Shown: positions 34,924 through 44,009, numbered from the stretch's first letter. The stretch: 64,000 nucleotides of DNA from Streptomyces sp. Ru71 (GCF_002920535.1 NZ_PQSS01000005.1:62001-126000); one strand, 5' to 3'. The notes: generated from the sequence alone by a model not told the origin. Translations and numbers: made by a program.

Positions 34924-35448
34924 TCACCCCACCCGGCGGCTCTTCCCCTTGCCCTTCTTGCGGAGCCTGCGCAGCCGTTCCCGCTCATCCGCCCGGCGGC
35001 GATCCGCGCGGGTGGTCCGGACGCGGTACGTCGTCCAGCCCGCCAGGGCCAGCGTCGCGGCGCATGCCGTCAGGGCCGGGCCCGAGCCGGGGATGTACTC
35101 GCAGCCGGTGCGGTAGGAGGGGCAGTTGCGGCCGGGCAGGGACATCAGCAGGTACAGCACGGGGCCGAGGGCGAGTGCGGTGCACAGCGCGATGGCGGAG
35201 AGGCGGGTCGTGCGGTGGAGCGGGGTGTCGGGCGGAGGCTGGTCGTGCAGCTTCCAGGCGGTGAGAGCGGCGGTCAGTGCGACCGCTCCCGACACGATGC
35301 CGAAGGCTACGGATGTGCCCGTTCCGTCGAACAGCTCCGGTGCCGTCGTGCGGGCGAACCACTTTCCTGCCCCCAGGGCCAGGACGATGCCCGCGCCGGC
35401 GCCGAGTATCGCTGCCAGGGCGCCGGTGCTCCTTGCTGATTCCCGCAT
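34924..35448 (-). CDS. Small polytopic membrane protein of module 1
   Basis: 174-aa protein with four hydrophobic segments, a loop with two cysteines (NCPSYRTGCEY) and a very basic tail (RRADERERLRRLRKKGKGKSRRVG). ATG 35448 is used since the longer frame overlaps the upstream gene. It starts 5 bp after that gene's stop. Function unknown. Confidence 0.62.
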   Translation of the reverse strand: MRESARSTGALAAILGAGAGIVLALGAGKWFARTTAPELFDGTGTSVAFGIVSGAVALTAALTAWKLHDQPPPDTPLHRTTRLSAIALCTALALGPVLYLLMSLPGRNCPSYRTGCEYIPGSGPALTACAATLALAGWTTYRVRTTRADRRRADERERLRRLRKKGKGKSRRVG

Positions 35449-35453
35449 ACGCC

Positions 35454-36068
35454 TCAGGCCCAGTGCAGCGTTTCCGCCACCGTGTCGAACAGCTGGACCA
35501 TCTGGTCGGCGAGCGGGTCGACCGGGGTCGAGAAGTTCAGCATCAGCCAGCGGGCGGTGGCCGGGATCGGGACGTAGTACGTGAGGGTCGTCGTGGGCAT
35601 GGTGTTGCCCAGCTGGCGCGCGGGGTCCGCCGCCTCCTTGTAGCGGACGCGTACCGCCCGGCCGGCCGCCGGGAGCGTGACCACGTCCACCTCGCCGCCC
35701 TTGCCGTGGCCGCCGCCCGCCAAGTGCTCGGCGAGTTCCTCGGCGTCGTCGGTGCGCGGCCACTCGTCCGGTGCCGGGACGCTGACCAGCAGCGAGGAGG
35801 CGAGCGGCACCGGGCCGACGGTGAGCGTGGAGAGGTACAGCTCGGTTCCGCCGACGCGGTAGGCGTCCTTCGCCTTCCGCTGGAGGTCCTGCATGAACTC
35901 CTTCTTCAGGTGCGGCGCGTTGTCCACACCGCGGAAGGTCAGGTCGCCGAGCGCCACGATGGAGCGGTCGCGCTCGTCCGGCGGATCGAGCGGGATCTGG
36001 AACCAGCCGTCCGGCACGATGACGCGGTAGTCCGAGGGGGGCGAGGTGAACTGCTCCGCCGTCTTCAT
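35454..36068 (-). CDS. PsbP/Mog1-like-layout protein, module 1 (second copy)
   Basis: 204-aa protein with YRVIVPDGWFQIPL at the N-terminus, GRAVRVRYKE in the centre, TYYVPIPATARWLMLNFSTP, and a closing helix ending in TLHWA. It resembles 36065-36727 and 29623-30348 in order of features. The start overlaps the stop of 36065-36727 (ATGA). It probably supports type VII substrate handling or is an immunity-like partner. Both are inferences from position. Confidence 0.65.
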   Translation of the reverse strand: MKTAEQFTSPPSDYRVIVPDGWFQIPLDPPDERDRSIVALGDLTFRGVDNAPHLKKEFMQDLQRKAKDAYRVGGTELYLSTLTVGPVPLASSLLVSVPAPDEWPRTDDAEELAEHLAGGGHGKGGEVDVVTLPAAGRAVRVRYKEAADPARQLGNTMPTTTLTYYVPIPATARWLMLNFSTPVDPLADQMVQLFDTVAETLHWA

Positions 36069-36727
36069 GCCTTCCCTCCGTCGGCCGGCGCGGTGTGGCC
36101 GCCGGAAGGCAGCAGGTTGATCCGCATGGTCTTCACGGCCTCGTCGGCCAGTTCCGTGATCTCGTCGCTGAGCGCGACCTTTTCCCAGGTCACCGTGACG
36201 ACGATGAGCGTCTGCATCCCCGGCGGGAAGACGGCGTAGCGGACGAACTCCGTCAGCTTGCGGCCGAGCCCCAGCATGCGCTTGACCTTCAGCAGCGACT
36301 GCACCCGCACCGCCGGCCCGGCGGGCAGTTCGAGGCGGGTGATCTGGGGTTCCCCGGTGGCCTCGCCGTTCGCCCACTGCAGCAGCAGCGGGGTGACCTC
36401 CTCGACGCTCGGCCGGGGCACGCCCTCGTCGCCGTAGCCGTCGACCACGAGGTTGGCGAGCGCCTCACCCGCCTCCGTGTAGTACGCCGCCGCCAGGACC
36501 GGGACGTCCTCATTGAGGTCGACCGCCCGCTCCACCATGTCGTCGAAGACCGCGCTCTTCTCGATCTCCAGGCCGAGCGGATTGAGGCGATTCACCACCT
36601 CCGTGGCCAGCGCCTTGGCCGCCGCCTTCGTGCCGTCCTGAAGCGTCAGGTCGATCCAGCCGGGCTGGAACTCGAAGATGCACTCGTAGGTCTCGGCCAG
36701 CGGGGCGCCCTCGTTCGGTGGGGTCAC
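36065..36727 (-). CDS. PsbP/Mog1-like-layout protein, module 1 (first copy)
   Basis: 220-aa protein. Features in order: FEFQPGWIDLTL, a helical middle, LPAGPAVRVQSLLK, FVRYAVFPPGMQTLIVVTVTW, and a closing helix ITELADEAVKTMRINL. It follows the large substrate-like gene after 23 bp, with AAAGGAAAGAG before GTG 36727. Gene order (small WXG-like, large substrate, then this family) repeats in module 2. Confidence 0.65.
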   Translation of the reverse strand: MTPPNEGAPLAETYECIFEFQPGWIDLTLQDGTKAAAKALATEVVNRLNPLGLEIEKSAVFDDMVERAVDLNEDVPVLAAAYYTEAGEALANLVVDGYGDEGVPRPSVEEVTPLLLQWANGEATGEPQITRLELPAGPAVRVQSLLKVKRMLGLGRKLTEFVRYAVFPPGMQTLIVVTVTWEKVALSDEITELADEAVKTMRINLLPSGGHTAPADGGKA

Positions 36728-36750
36728 GTCTCTTTCCTTTCAGCGGGGCG

Positions 36751-38136
36751 TCAGCCGAGGAGCGGGTCGAGGTTGCCGTCCAGGCCCAGCCCGCCCAGCG
36801 TAATGCCGGCTCCCACCACCGACATGCGGCTGGCCGTCTTGGAGATCTTGTTCAAGGCACTGGCGTCGAACTGTCCGCCCAGCGCGGCCGTTCCCAATTT
36901 GACCGACTTGAGGTCGGAGGCGACTCCCGGGTCGGCCATGGAGAACGACTTCGGAAGGCCCTTGAGAAGGCTGCCGCCGCCTCGGCCGCGCAGTTCGTTC
37001 CAGGCCTGGCTGTAGTTTCCGCTGCCGGGCTTGAGGGTTTTGAGGTTCTGGCTCCAGGCACCCTTGGAGAACGGCTCGGTGAAAGGCTCCTTCAGCGACT
37101 TCCACACATCGCCCTTGGCCAGGTTGTTCTGCTTTCCGGACAGTCGCCGCAGGTTCTTGTTGGCCCGGCTGATCTGGCGTGCTGTACGGGCGACCCCCGC
37201 CTTGCCCAGCTTGGCCAGAGCCCCCTTCGCGAACTTTCCGGCGATCTTGGAGAAGCCCTTGCCGACGCCCATCATCAAAAAGCCCAGGGCGGCCATTCCC
37301 AGGTCCATCCACTCCGCGTTGCCCTGGAGCACCTGGACGAAGGTGGCCACGAAATTGATGATGGTCGCGATCATGGCGATGGCGCCGAGCACACCGGCCA
37401 AGGCTTGTCCGATCACCGGGATCCAGCCGACGATCAACGACAGGATTCCGCAGACCGTCGCGATCCATGACGTGATGTCCGCGATGTCCTTGACCAGCTT
37501 GTCCCAGAAGCCGTCCTTCAGGGAGTCGTGGTTGACGATCGCGTCGATGGAGTCCGCGGCGCGCTTGGCCGCCTCGTCGCGGATCTTCTTGGCCTCGTTG
37601 ATCTTCTCGCGGGCGGCGTCGATCTCGTCCTTGGCCGCGTCCCGCTTGGCCTCCAGGTCCTTGCGGTCCTTGTCGACGTCCTCTTTCTTGCGCCCCTTGT
37701 CGGACAGGCCGTCGATGCTCTTCTGCGCGGCGCCCTTGCGGCCCTCGGCCTCCTGGGCGTCCTTCAGCGCGGCGTCGGCTATCTCCTGGGCGCGGTTGAG
37801 GTCGGAGGCGTAGTCGCGGTACGGGGCGTGCACCTTGTCCGCGTAGGTGCCGCCGACTTCGACGACCGCGTTCCCGATGGCCGTCGCCGCGGTGTCGTAC
37901 CGCTTGAAGGCGGCCTCCAGCTTTTTGACGTTGCCCTTCGCCTTTTCGCGGAACTCCTTGCCCGCCTTGCTGTCCCAGGCGTCGACCTCGCAGACCGCCT
38001 TGAGATTCTTGATCTGCCGTTCGAGTTCGTCGGCGGTCTTGCGCAGGGTCTTGCCCAGCGACGCGATACGGTCCGGGTCCCCGGGGATCGGATCACTGTC
38101 CGCCACCGGGTGCCAGTCGCGCGGCCTTCCTCCCAT
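36751..38136 (-). CDS. Large type VII substrate-like protein, module 1
   Basis: 461-aa protein. Opening DWHPVADSDPIPGDPDRIASLGKTLR is the kind of N-terminal signal region seen in actinobacterial type VII effectors, followed by VDAWDSKAGKEF and a long charged coiled region (about 100-200). WDKLVKDIADITSW leads into a hydrophobic block (WIATVCGILSLIVGWIPVIG onward). The C-terminal 170 residues are basic and glycine-rich with no recognised toxin fold. It shares the WDKL-hydrophobic-basic plan of 31338-32582. Upstream neighbour: a WXG100-like gene, 2 bp away. Confidence 0.72.
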   Translation of the reverse strand: MGGRPRDWHPVADSDPIPGDPDRIASLGKTLRKTADELERQIKNLKAVCEVDAWDSKAGKEFREKAKGNVKKLEAAFKRYDTAATAIGNAVVEVGGTYADKVHAPYRDYASDLNRAQEIADAALKDAQEAEGRKGAAQKSIDGLSDKGRKKEDVDKDRKDLEAKRDAAKDEIDAAREKINEAKKIRDEAAKRAADSIDAIVNHDSLKDGFWDKLVKDIADITSWIATVCGILSLIVGWIPVIGQALAGVLGAIAMIATIINFVATFVQVLQGNAEWMDLGMAALGFLMMGVGKGFSKIAGKFAKGALAKLGKAGVARTARQISRANKNLRRLSGKQNNLAKGDVWKSLKEPFTEPFSKGAWSQNLKTLKPGSGNYSQAWNELRGRGGGSLLKGLPKSFSMADPGVASDLKSVKLGTAALGGQFDASALNKISKTASRMSVVGAGITLGGLGLDGNLDPLLG

Positions 38137-38138
38137 GG

Positions 38139-38489
38139 CTACTTCCCCTTGACCTTCGGACCGACCTTCGGACCCTGGGTCTTGCCCTTGGGGTCCTGAG
38201 CACCGCGAATCGCCTCGGCCAACTGGTGGTCGACGTCGTCGTACGCCTTCGCGGCCGCCTTCGCGATCTGCGCCAGCGCGTCGACCTCGCCGGTCAGCTT
38301 CTCCCGGCTGATCTCCCAGTTGTCGGCGAAGTCGCCGAACTTGTCGGCCAGATGGTCGCTGCCGAAGTCGTCGGAGTAGTCGTCCAGTTTGCCGATTCCG
38401 TCGAACGCCTTCTTGATGCTGCTCAGTCCCTTGCCCATGCTCTCGATCACATCGAGATCGAGCCGTTGGTAATCGCTTCCGTTGCCCAC
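38139..38489 (-). CDS. WXG100-like protein, module 1 (second gene)
   Basis: 116-aa two-helix protein with FADNWEISREKL at the turn and a basic GPKVGPKVKGK end. Similar to 13545-13886 and 32585-32884: LSSIKKAFDGIG, then DDFGSD, then the NW turn and DALAQIAKAAAKAYDDVD. It starts at GTG 38489 and directly precedes the large module-1 gene. Confidence 0.72.
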   Translation of the reverse strand: MGNGSDYQRLDLDVIESMGKGLSSIKKAFDGIGKLDDYSDDFGSDHLADKFGDFADNWEISREKLTGEVDALAQIAKAAAKAYDDVDHQLAEAIRGAQDPKGKTQGPKVGPKVKGK

Positions 38490-38598
38490 AACGCCCCCAT
38501 GATGTCGATCCGCCGGCTCAGGGCGGACCGCGCGGAACCAATGCGGTGCGGCGGGACAGTCGCGTCCCGCCGCACCGAAGGACCGTCAGCCGGTCCGG

Positions 38599-38904
38599 TC
38601 AGCCCTTGGCACCCTTGGCCAGCTGGTCGTCCAGGTCCTCGTACGCCTTCTTCGCGTTCGTCAGGAACTTGGACAGACCGTGCAGGCCCTGGATGGTCTT
38701 CGCCGCGCCCTTGGTGAAGTCCTTGATGGAGTCCTCGTAGGCGCCGGAGGCCTTCTGCGTCGTGAAGCCGTTCTGGACGAGCTCCTCGACGCCGCGCTCG
38801 ATGCCCTTCAGCTGGCCTTCCATGTCGTGCATCGCCTTGATGAGATCACCGGCCTTCTTCTCCATCTCGGCGTAAGTAAGATTCGCGTCTCCCTTGCCGG
38901 CCAT
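38599..38904 (-). CDS. WXG100-like protein, module 1 (first gene)
   Basis: 101-aa helical protein with the typical WXG100 size and an amphipathic N-terminal helix (TYAEMEKKAGDLIKAMHDME). The expected W-x-G turn is replaced by NGF (LVQNGFTTQKASGAY), with Asn-Gly-Phe in the same place. A second helix ends in LAKGAKG. It is the nearest WXG-type gene to eccC, with which it is divergent, so the pair is the core of the type VII locus. Its promoter region contains conserved element copy B. Confidence 0.78.
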   Translation of the reverse strand: MAGKGDANLTYAEMEKKAGDLIKAMHDMEGQLKGIERGVEELVQNGFTTQKASGAYEDSIKDFTKGAAKTIQGLHGLSKFLTNAKKAYEDLDDQLAKGAKG

Positions 38905-38986
38905 GACGGCTCCCTCCCGTTTCTGATGTGCCGCAGGGCCTTCCCCCGTCGGCTGACGTCACGCGGTTCCTCCGGCGCACACCGCC

Positions 38987-39016
38987 GCAGCGTCCGCATG
39001 AGCAAAGATCCTACGG
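38987..39016 (-). promoter_or_regulatory. Conserved upstream element, copy B
   Basis: This segment is the second copy of the 30-bp element (one mismatch to 32942-32971). It lies 83 bp before the leftward WXG100-like gene and 150 bp before eccC. On the leftward strand TAGGAT could be a -10 box. The presence of the same element before both WXG100 modules suggests shared control. Confidence 0.6.
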
Positions 39017-39165
39017 GTGGGGCCCGTGCGGCTGCAGGCCGGTTGTGCGAGAGATTCGTGAACCCGTGCGTATCCCGTTGTCGCCCCGAAAGCGAAGGCG
39101 GCTAAGGTCGCTGGGACTGTGTTGAGCGTTCCGGGGGCGGCTCCAGCCCTGCGAGGAGGACGAAC

Positions 39166-42100
39166 GTGCGCCTGAGTCTGACCGTCGTCGACCCCATCGT
39201 CGGTGCCAGTGCCGACGTGGTGCTCGACGCCGATCCGGAGTCGACGGTCGGCGACGTCACTCGGGAGCTGGCGCGGCTGGTCGGAGCGGGCGACGGGGCG
39301 CAGATCATTCCCATCGGAGGCCAGCGGGGCCACGGCGGTGCCCCCGCCGCCTTCGTCGACGGCTATCCGCTGGATCCGTCCGCGACCGTCGTCGGGTCGC
39401 CGCTGCGCGAGGGTGCCGTCGTCAGCCTGCACGACCCCGCGGGGTGCGTGCTCGGAGAGCCCACCGGTGTCGTGGAGTTCCGGGTCGTCGGCGGGCCGGC
39501 GGCCGGCGCCGTGCACCGGCTGGGGGTGGGGCGGTACGACATCGGCAGCGGGCCCGCCGCGCAGTTGCGCATCGACGACCCCGAACTCGCCGACCGCGCC
39601 GCCACCTTGTCCATCGCCATCGACGGCACCTGCAAACTCGTCGTCCACGAGGCGGCGGACGACGCCCGGCTCGACGGCGAGGCGCTCGACGGGGACTCGT
39701 GGCCGCTGGGGGCGCAACTCGCCCTCGGCAACAGCCTGTTCGAGCTCGTCGCCTACACTCCCCCGGACGCCGCCCTGAAGTGGTCGGACGACGGGATCGG
39801 CCTGGACTACAACCGGCCCCCGCGACTGCGGCCCCCCGAGCGCAAGACCCACTTCCGGCTGCCCACTCCGGTCAAGGAGTTCGAGGCGCGGCCGCTGCCC
39901 TGGCTGATGGCGCTGATGCCGCTGGTGGGCGCGGTCGTCTCGGTCATGGTCTTCAAGCGCTGGTACTACCTCGTCATGGCCGTGATGAGCCCGATCATGC
40001 TCTTCGCGAACTACTACGTGGACAAGAAGCACGGCCGCAAGTCGCACGCCAAACAGCTCAAGGAGTACAAGGAGCACAAGGCCCGCATCGAGGCCGACGC
40101 GCAGGAGGCGCTGCGCACCGAGCGCTCCGACCGGCGTGCCGCGATCCCCGACCCGGCCGCCGTGCTCGCCTTCGGCACCGGCCCGCGCACCCGTCTGTGG
40201 GAGCGCCGGCGCACCGACGCCGACCATCTGCTGATCCGTGTCGGCACCGGCCGGGTCCGCTCCGAGGTGCTGCTCGACGACCCCGAGCAGGACGAGCACA
40301 AGCGCCAGGTGAGCTGGTACATCGAGGACGCGCCCGTCGCCCTGCCGCTGAAGGACCTCGGCGTGATCGGCATCGCCGGACCCGGGGACTCCGCACAGGC
40401 GCTGGGCCGGTGGGCGGTCGCGCAGAGCGCCGTCCTGCACAGCCCGATGGACGTGCAGTTCTACATCCTCACCGAGAACGAGGCGCACCCCCGCTGGGAC
40501 TGGGTGCGCTGGCTGCCGCACGCCCACCCCTCCAGCGGGCAGGACGTCAACGTGCTCATCGGCACCGACTCCGAGACCGTCGGCGCGCGGGTCGGCGAGC
40601 TGACCCAGCTGCTGGACGCCCGGCAGAAGGCGCTGAAGGAGTCCGGCAAGCGCGGGGACGGGCCGGCGTTCTCCGACCCCGACATCGTCGTCGTCTGGGA
40701 CGGCTCTCGGCGGCTGCGCTCCCTGCCGGGTGTCGTACGGCTGCTGCGCGAGGGCCCGGCCGTCGCCATCTACGCCATCTGCCTCGACGAGGAGGAGCGG
40801 TTCCTGCCCGGCGAGTGCCAGGGCGTCGTCGTCGCCGAGCCGCGCCGCAGCGAGGACGGCGCCGCGCCCGCGACGACGGCCGTACCGCAGCCCGCCGCCG
40901 GTGGCTTCCCCTCCTTCCAGGCCTGGCATCAGGCTGCCGAGCAGGCCTCCTACCGGGAGGCGGACCAGGCACTGGAGCTGCGGCTGCGGGTGCAGCAGAG
41001 CGGCGCGCGCCGGATGACCGACGTACGGCCGGACTTCGTCTCGCCCGCCTGGTGCGGCCGGCTGTCGCGTTCGCTGTCGCCGCTGCGCGACATCAGCGGC
41101 GAGACCGAGGACTCCGCGCTGCCGTCGGCCAGCCGCCTGCTGGACGTGCTGCAGCTGGAGCCGCCGACCGGTGACGCGATCGCCGCGCGCTGGCGGATGG
41201 GCGGGCAGTCGACGATGGCGGTCATCGGCGAGTCCTACGACGGCCCGTTCGGCATCGACATGCGGCGGGACGGCCCGCACGGCCTGATCGCCGGTACGAC
41301 CGGTTCCGGTAAGTCGGAGCTGCTGCAGACCATCGTGGCGTCGCTGGCCGTGGCCAACACGCCGGAGAACATGACGTTCGTGCTCGTCGACTACAAGGGT
41401 GGTTCGGCGTTCAAGGACTGTGTGAAGCTGCCGCACACCGTCGGCATGGTCACCGACCTCGACGCGCACCTCGTCGAGCGCGCCCTGGAGTCGCTGGGCG
41501 CCGAGCTGAAGCGGCGCGAGCACATCCTGGCCGCCGCCGACGCCAAGGACATCGAGGACTACCAGGACCTGGTGCGCCGCGACCCGTCGCACGCGCCGGT
41601 GCCCCGACTGCTCATCGTCATCGACGAGTTCGCGTCCATGGTGCGTGACCTGCCCGACTTCGTCACCGGCCTGGTCAACATCGCCCAGCGAGGCCGCTCC
41701 CTCGGCATCCACCTGCTGCTCGCCACCCAGCGGCCGAGCGGTGTCGTCTCGCCCGAGATCCGCGCCAACACCAACCTGCGCATCGCGCTGCGCGTGACCG
41801 ACGCCGGCGAGTCGACGGACGTCATCGACGCGCCCGACGCCGGGCACATCAGCAAGTCCACGCCCGGCCGGGCCTACGTCCGGCTCGGCCACGCCTCCCT
41901 GATCCCCTTCCAGTCGGGCCGCGTCGGTGGCCGTCGCCCCGGTGCCGCCGACCCGCAGACGCTCGCGCCGTGGGCCGGTCAGCTGACCTGGCCGGACCTG
42001 GGCCGGGCCGCGCTGGCCAAGCCGAAGACCGAGGCGCGCGAGGACGACGAGATCACCGACCTCAAGGTGCTGGTGGACGCCGTACGGGAGGCCAACCAGG

Positions 42101-43950
42101 CCCTCGGCATCCCCGCCCAGCACTCCCCGTGGCTGCCCGCCCTGGAGGAGACGCTGCTGCTGGAGCAGATCCCGGAGGTGCGCAGCGAGGGGGCGCTGCC
42201 GGCCGCGCCGTACGGTGTGGCGGACCTGCCGGCCGACCAGACCCGGCGGCCGGTCGTCGTCGACTTCGCCACCTTCGGGCACCTGCTCGTCGCGGGCGCC
42301 CCGCGCAGCGGCCGCTCGCAGGTGCTGCGGACCATCGCCGGTTCGCTGGCCCGCACGCTGTCGAGCGCGGACGTCCACCTGTACGGCATCGACTGCGGCA
42401 ACGGCGCGCTGAACGCGCTGACCCGGCTGCCGCACTGCGGCGCGGTCGTCGGCCGCAACCAGCTGGAGCGGATCGTCCGGCTGTTCAACCGGCTCACCGG
42501 GGAACTCACCCGGCGCCAGGAACTGCTGGCGGACAAGGGCTTCGCGGACATCGGGGAGCAGCGGGCCGCCGTCGTCGAGGACGAGCGGCTGCCGCACATC
42601 GTGGTGCTGCTCGACCGGTGGGAGGGCTGGCTGCCCACGCTCGGCGAGTACAACCACGGGGACCTCACCGACCAGTTGTTCGCGATGATGCGGGAGGGTG
42701 CGAGCGTCGGCATCCACATGGTGATCACCGGTGACCGGCAGCTGCTGACCGGGCGGATCTCCTCGCTGACGGAGGACAAGTACGGTCTGCGTCTCGCCGA
42801 CCGCGGTGACTTCTCCATGCTGGACATCAACGCCCGCAAGGTGCCCGAGGAGATCCCGCCGGGGCGGGCGTACCGCGCCGAGACCGCGACGGAGACGCAG
42901 TTCGCGCTGCTCGCGGAGGACACCACCGGTCAGGGGCAGGCGGCCGCGCTCGTCGAGATCGGCGAGGCGGCGGCGGCGCGCGACGCGGGGGTGCCGCGGG
43001 CGCGGCGTCCGTTCCGGGTGGACGTGCTGCCCAGCCGGATCTCCTTCGAGGACGCCTGGGCGATGCGGGACCCAGCCACGAGCGCGTCCCCGCTGTGGGC
43101 GCTGGTGGGTGTCGGCGGCGACGAACTGACGGCCTTCGGGCCGGACCTCGGCGAGGGCATCCCGGCGTTCGTGATCGGCGGGCCGGCGAAGTCCGGGCGC
43201 AGCACGGTGCTGATGACCATGGCGCGGTCGCTGCTGGAGCAGGGCGTGCGGCTGGTGCTGGCCGCGCCGCGTCCTTCGCCGCTGCGGGAGCTGGAGGGGC
43301 GGGAGGGTGTCCTGAAGGTCTTCACCGGGCGCGACATCGACGAGGACGAGCTGGAGGAGATCGTCGGGACGGCCGATCCGTCGCGGCCGATCGTCGTCCT
43401 CGCGGACGACGCGGAGGTGTACGACGACTGTGACGCCGAGGACGTCTTCAAGCGCATCGTCGAGCGGGGGGCCGACGAGGGGCTGGCCGTGGTCATCGCC
43501 GGTGACGAGGAGGAGATCTGCGACGGGTTCTCCGGCTGGCAGGTCGACATGAAGAAGGCGCGGCGGGGCATTCTGCTGTCGCCGCAGGACAGCTCCGCCG
43601 GTGAGCTGATCGGTATCCGGACCAACCGGAGCATGGTGGGTGGGGCGGTTACGCCGGGGAAGGGGATGCTGCACCTTGGGGTGGGAGCATCTGACGGTTA
43701 CTACGCCGGTGTGACCTCCGGTGGGTTGTTGGTTGTCTGCGGGTGTCGTTGTGGTTGCTCGCGGGTGCCTGCGGCGGCCTGTGCGGGTTGCGTCGTGGCT
43801 GGTCGCGCAGTTCCCCGCGCCCCTTATATGCCTGCGGCGGCCCGTCGCTGTCGCGTCGTGGCTGGTGTAGCGCCTTGGGTCCGGTGGGTGAGTCGGGGCC
43901 GGGTGGGGGGTATCCGTCCTCGGTCCGGCCCACTGTCTCCGACGCGGTGA
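39166..43950 (+). CDS. eccC: Giant EccC-type (FtsK/SpoIIIE) type VII secretion ATPase
   Basis: 1594-codon open frame. An N-terminal beta-grasp-like region (1-90) and an FHA-like domain (about 100-200) are followed by two membrane segments (about 246-286). Three FtsK-type ATPase domains follow: the first with a canonical Walker A, GTTGSGKS (709-716), and LIVIDEFA; the second with APRSGRSQ (about 1044-1051); the third with GPAKSGRST (about 1338-1346). The Arg in place of the Walker lysine in the last two suggests regulatory roles. A strong GCGAGGAGGA precedes GTG 39166. The last about 80 codons run into a dispersed repeat, and a frameshift near 43680 would give a natural end at 43714. eccB, eccD, eccE and mycP are not in the window. 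Confidence 0.92.
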   Translation: MRLSLTVVDPIVGASADVVLDADPESTVGDVTRELARLVGAGDGAQIIPIGGQRGHGGAPAAFVDGYPLDPSATVVGSPLREGAVVSLHDPAGCVLGEPTGVVEFRVVGGPAAGAVHRLGVGRYDIGSGPAAQLRIDDPELADRAATLSIAIDGTCKLVVHEAADDARLDGEALDGDSWPLGAQLALGNSLFELVAYTPPDAALKWSDDGIGLDYNRPPRLRPPERKTHFRLPTPVKEFEARPLPWLMALMPLVGAVVSVMVFKRWYYLVMAVMSPIMLFANYYVDKKHGRKSHAKQLKEYKEHKARIEADAQEALRTERSDRRAAIPDPAAVLAFGTGPRTRLWERRRTDADHLLIRVGTGRVRSEVLLDDPEQDEHKRQVSWYIEDAPVALPLKDLGVIGIAGPGDSAQALGRWAVAQSAVLHSPMDVQFYILTENEAHPRWDWVRWLPHAHPSSGQDVNVLIGTDSETVGARVGELTQLLDARQKALKESGKRGDGPAFSDPDIVVVWDGSRRLRSLPGVVRLLREGPAVAIYAICLDEEERFLPGECQGVVVAEPRRSEDGAAPATTAVPQPAAGGFPSFQAWHQAAEQASYREADQALELRLRVQQSGARRMTDVRPDFVSPAWCGRLSRSLSPLRDISGETEDSALPSASRLLDVLQLEPPTGDAIAARWRMGGQSTMAVIGESYDGPFGIDMRRDGPHGLIAGTTGSGKSELLQTIVASLAVANTPENMTFVLVDYKGGSAFKDCVKLPHTVGMVTDLDAHLVERALESLGAELKRREHILAAADAKDIEDYQDLVRRDPSHAPVPRLLIVIDEFASMVRDLPDFVTGLVNIAQRGRSLGIHLLLATQRPSGVVSPEIRANTNLRIALRVTDAGESTDVIDAPDAGHISKSTPGRAYVRLGHASLIPFQSGRVGGRRPGAADPQTLAPWAGQLTWPDLGRAALAKPKTEAREDDEITDLKVLVDAVREANQALGIPAQHSPWLPALEETLLLEQIPEVRSEGALPAAPYGVADLPADQTRRPVVVDFATFGHLLVAGAPRSGRSQVLRTIAGSLARTLSSADVHLYGIDCGNGALNALTRLPHCGAVVGRNQLERIVRLFNRLTGELTRRQELLADKGFADIGEQRAAVVEDERLPHIVVLLDRWEGWLPTLGEYNHGDLTDQLFAMMREGASVGIHMVITGDRQLLTGRISSLTEDKYGLRLADRGDFSMLDINARKVPEEIPPGRAYRAETATETQFALLAEDTTGQGQAAALVEIGEAAAARDAGVPRARRPFRVDVLPSRISFEDAWAMRDPATSASPLWALVGVGGDELTAFGPDLGEGIPAFVIGGPAKSGRSTVLMTMARSLLEQGVRLVLAAPRPSPLRELEGREGVLKVFTGRDIDEDELEEIVGTADPSRPIVVLADDAEVYDDCDAEDVFKRIVERGADEGLAVVIAGDEEEICDGFSGWQVDMKKARRGILLSPQDSSAGELIGIRTNRSMVGGAVTPGKGMLHLGVGASDGYYAGVTSGGLLVVCGCRCGCSRVPAAACAGCVVAGRAVPRAPYMPAAARRCRVVAGVAPWVRWVSRGRVGGIRPRSGPLSPTR

Positions 43951-44009
43951 GGGTCGGCGGTGCCGGCCGCTGCGGGCGGACACCCCCCACCCCGTCCCCT
44001 TCTCGCCGT
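43737..44009 (+). repeat. Long inverted repeat, left copy
   Basis: 273 bp that match the reverse complement of 47440-47713 with only about five differences. The left copy overlaps the in-frame 3' end of eccC. It contains the Streptomyces intergenic motif GCGCAGTTCCCCGCGCCCCT, which I recall as common in the genus. No open frame of its own is convincing. Confidence 0.9.
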
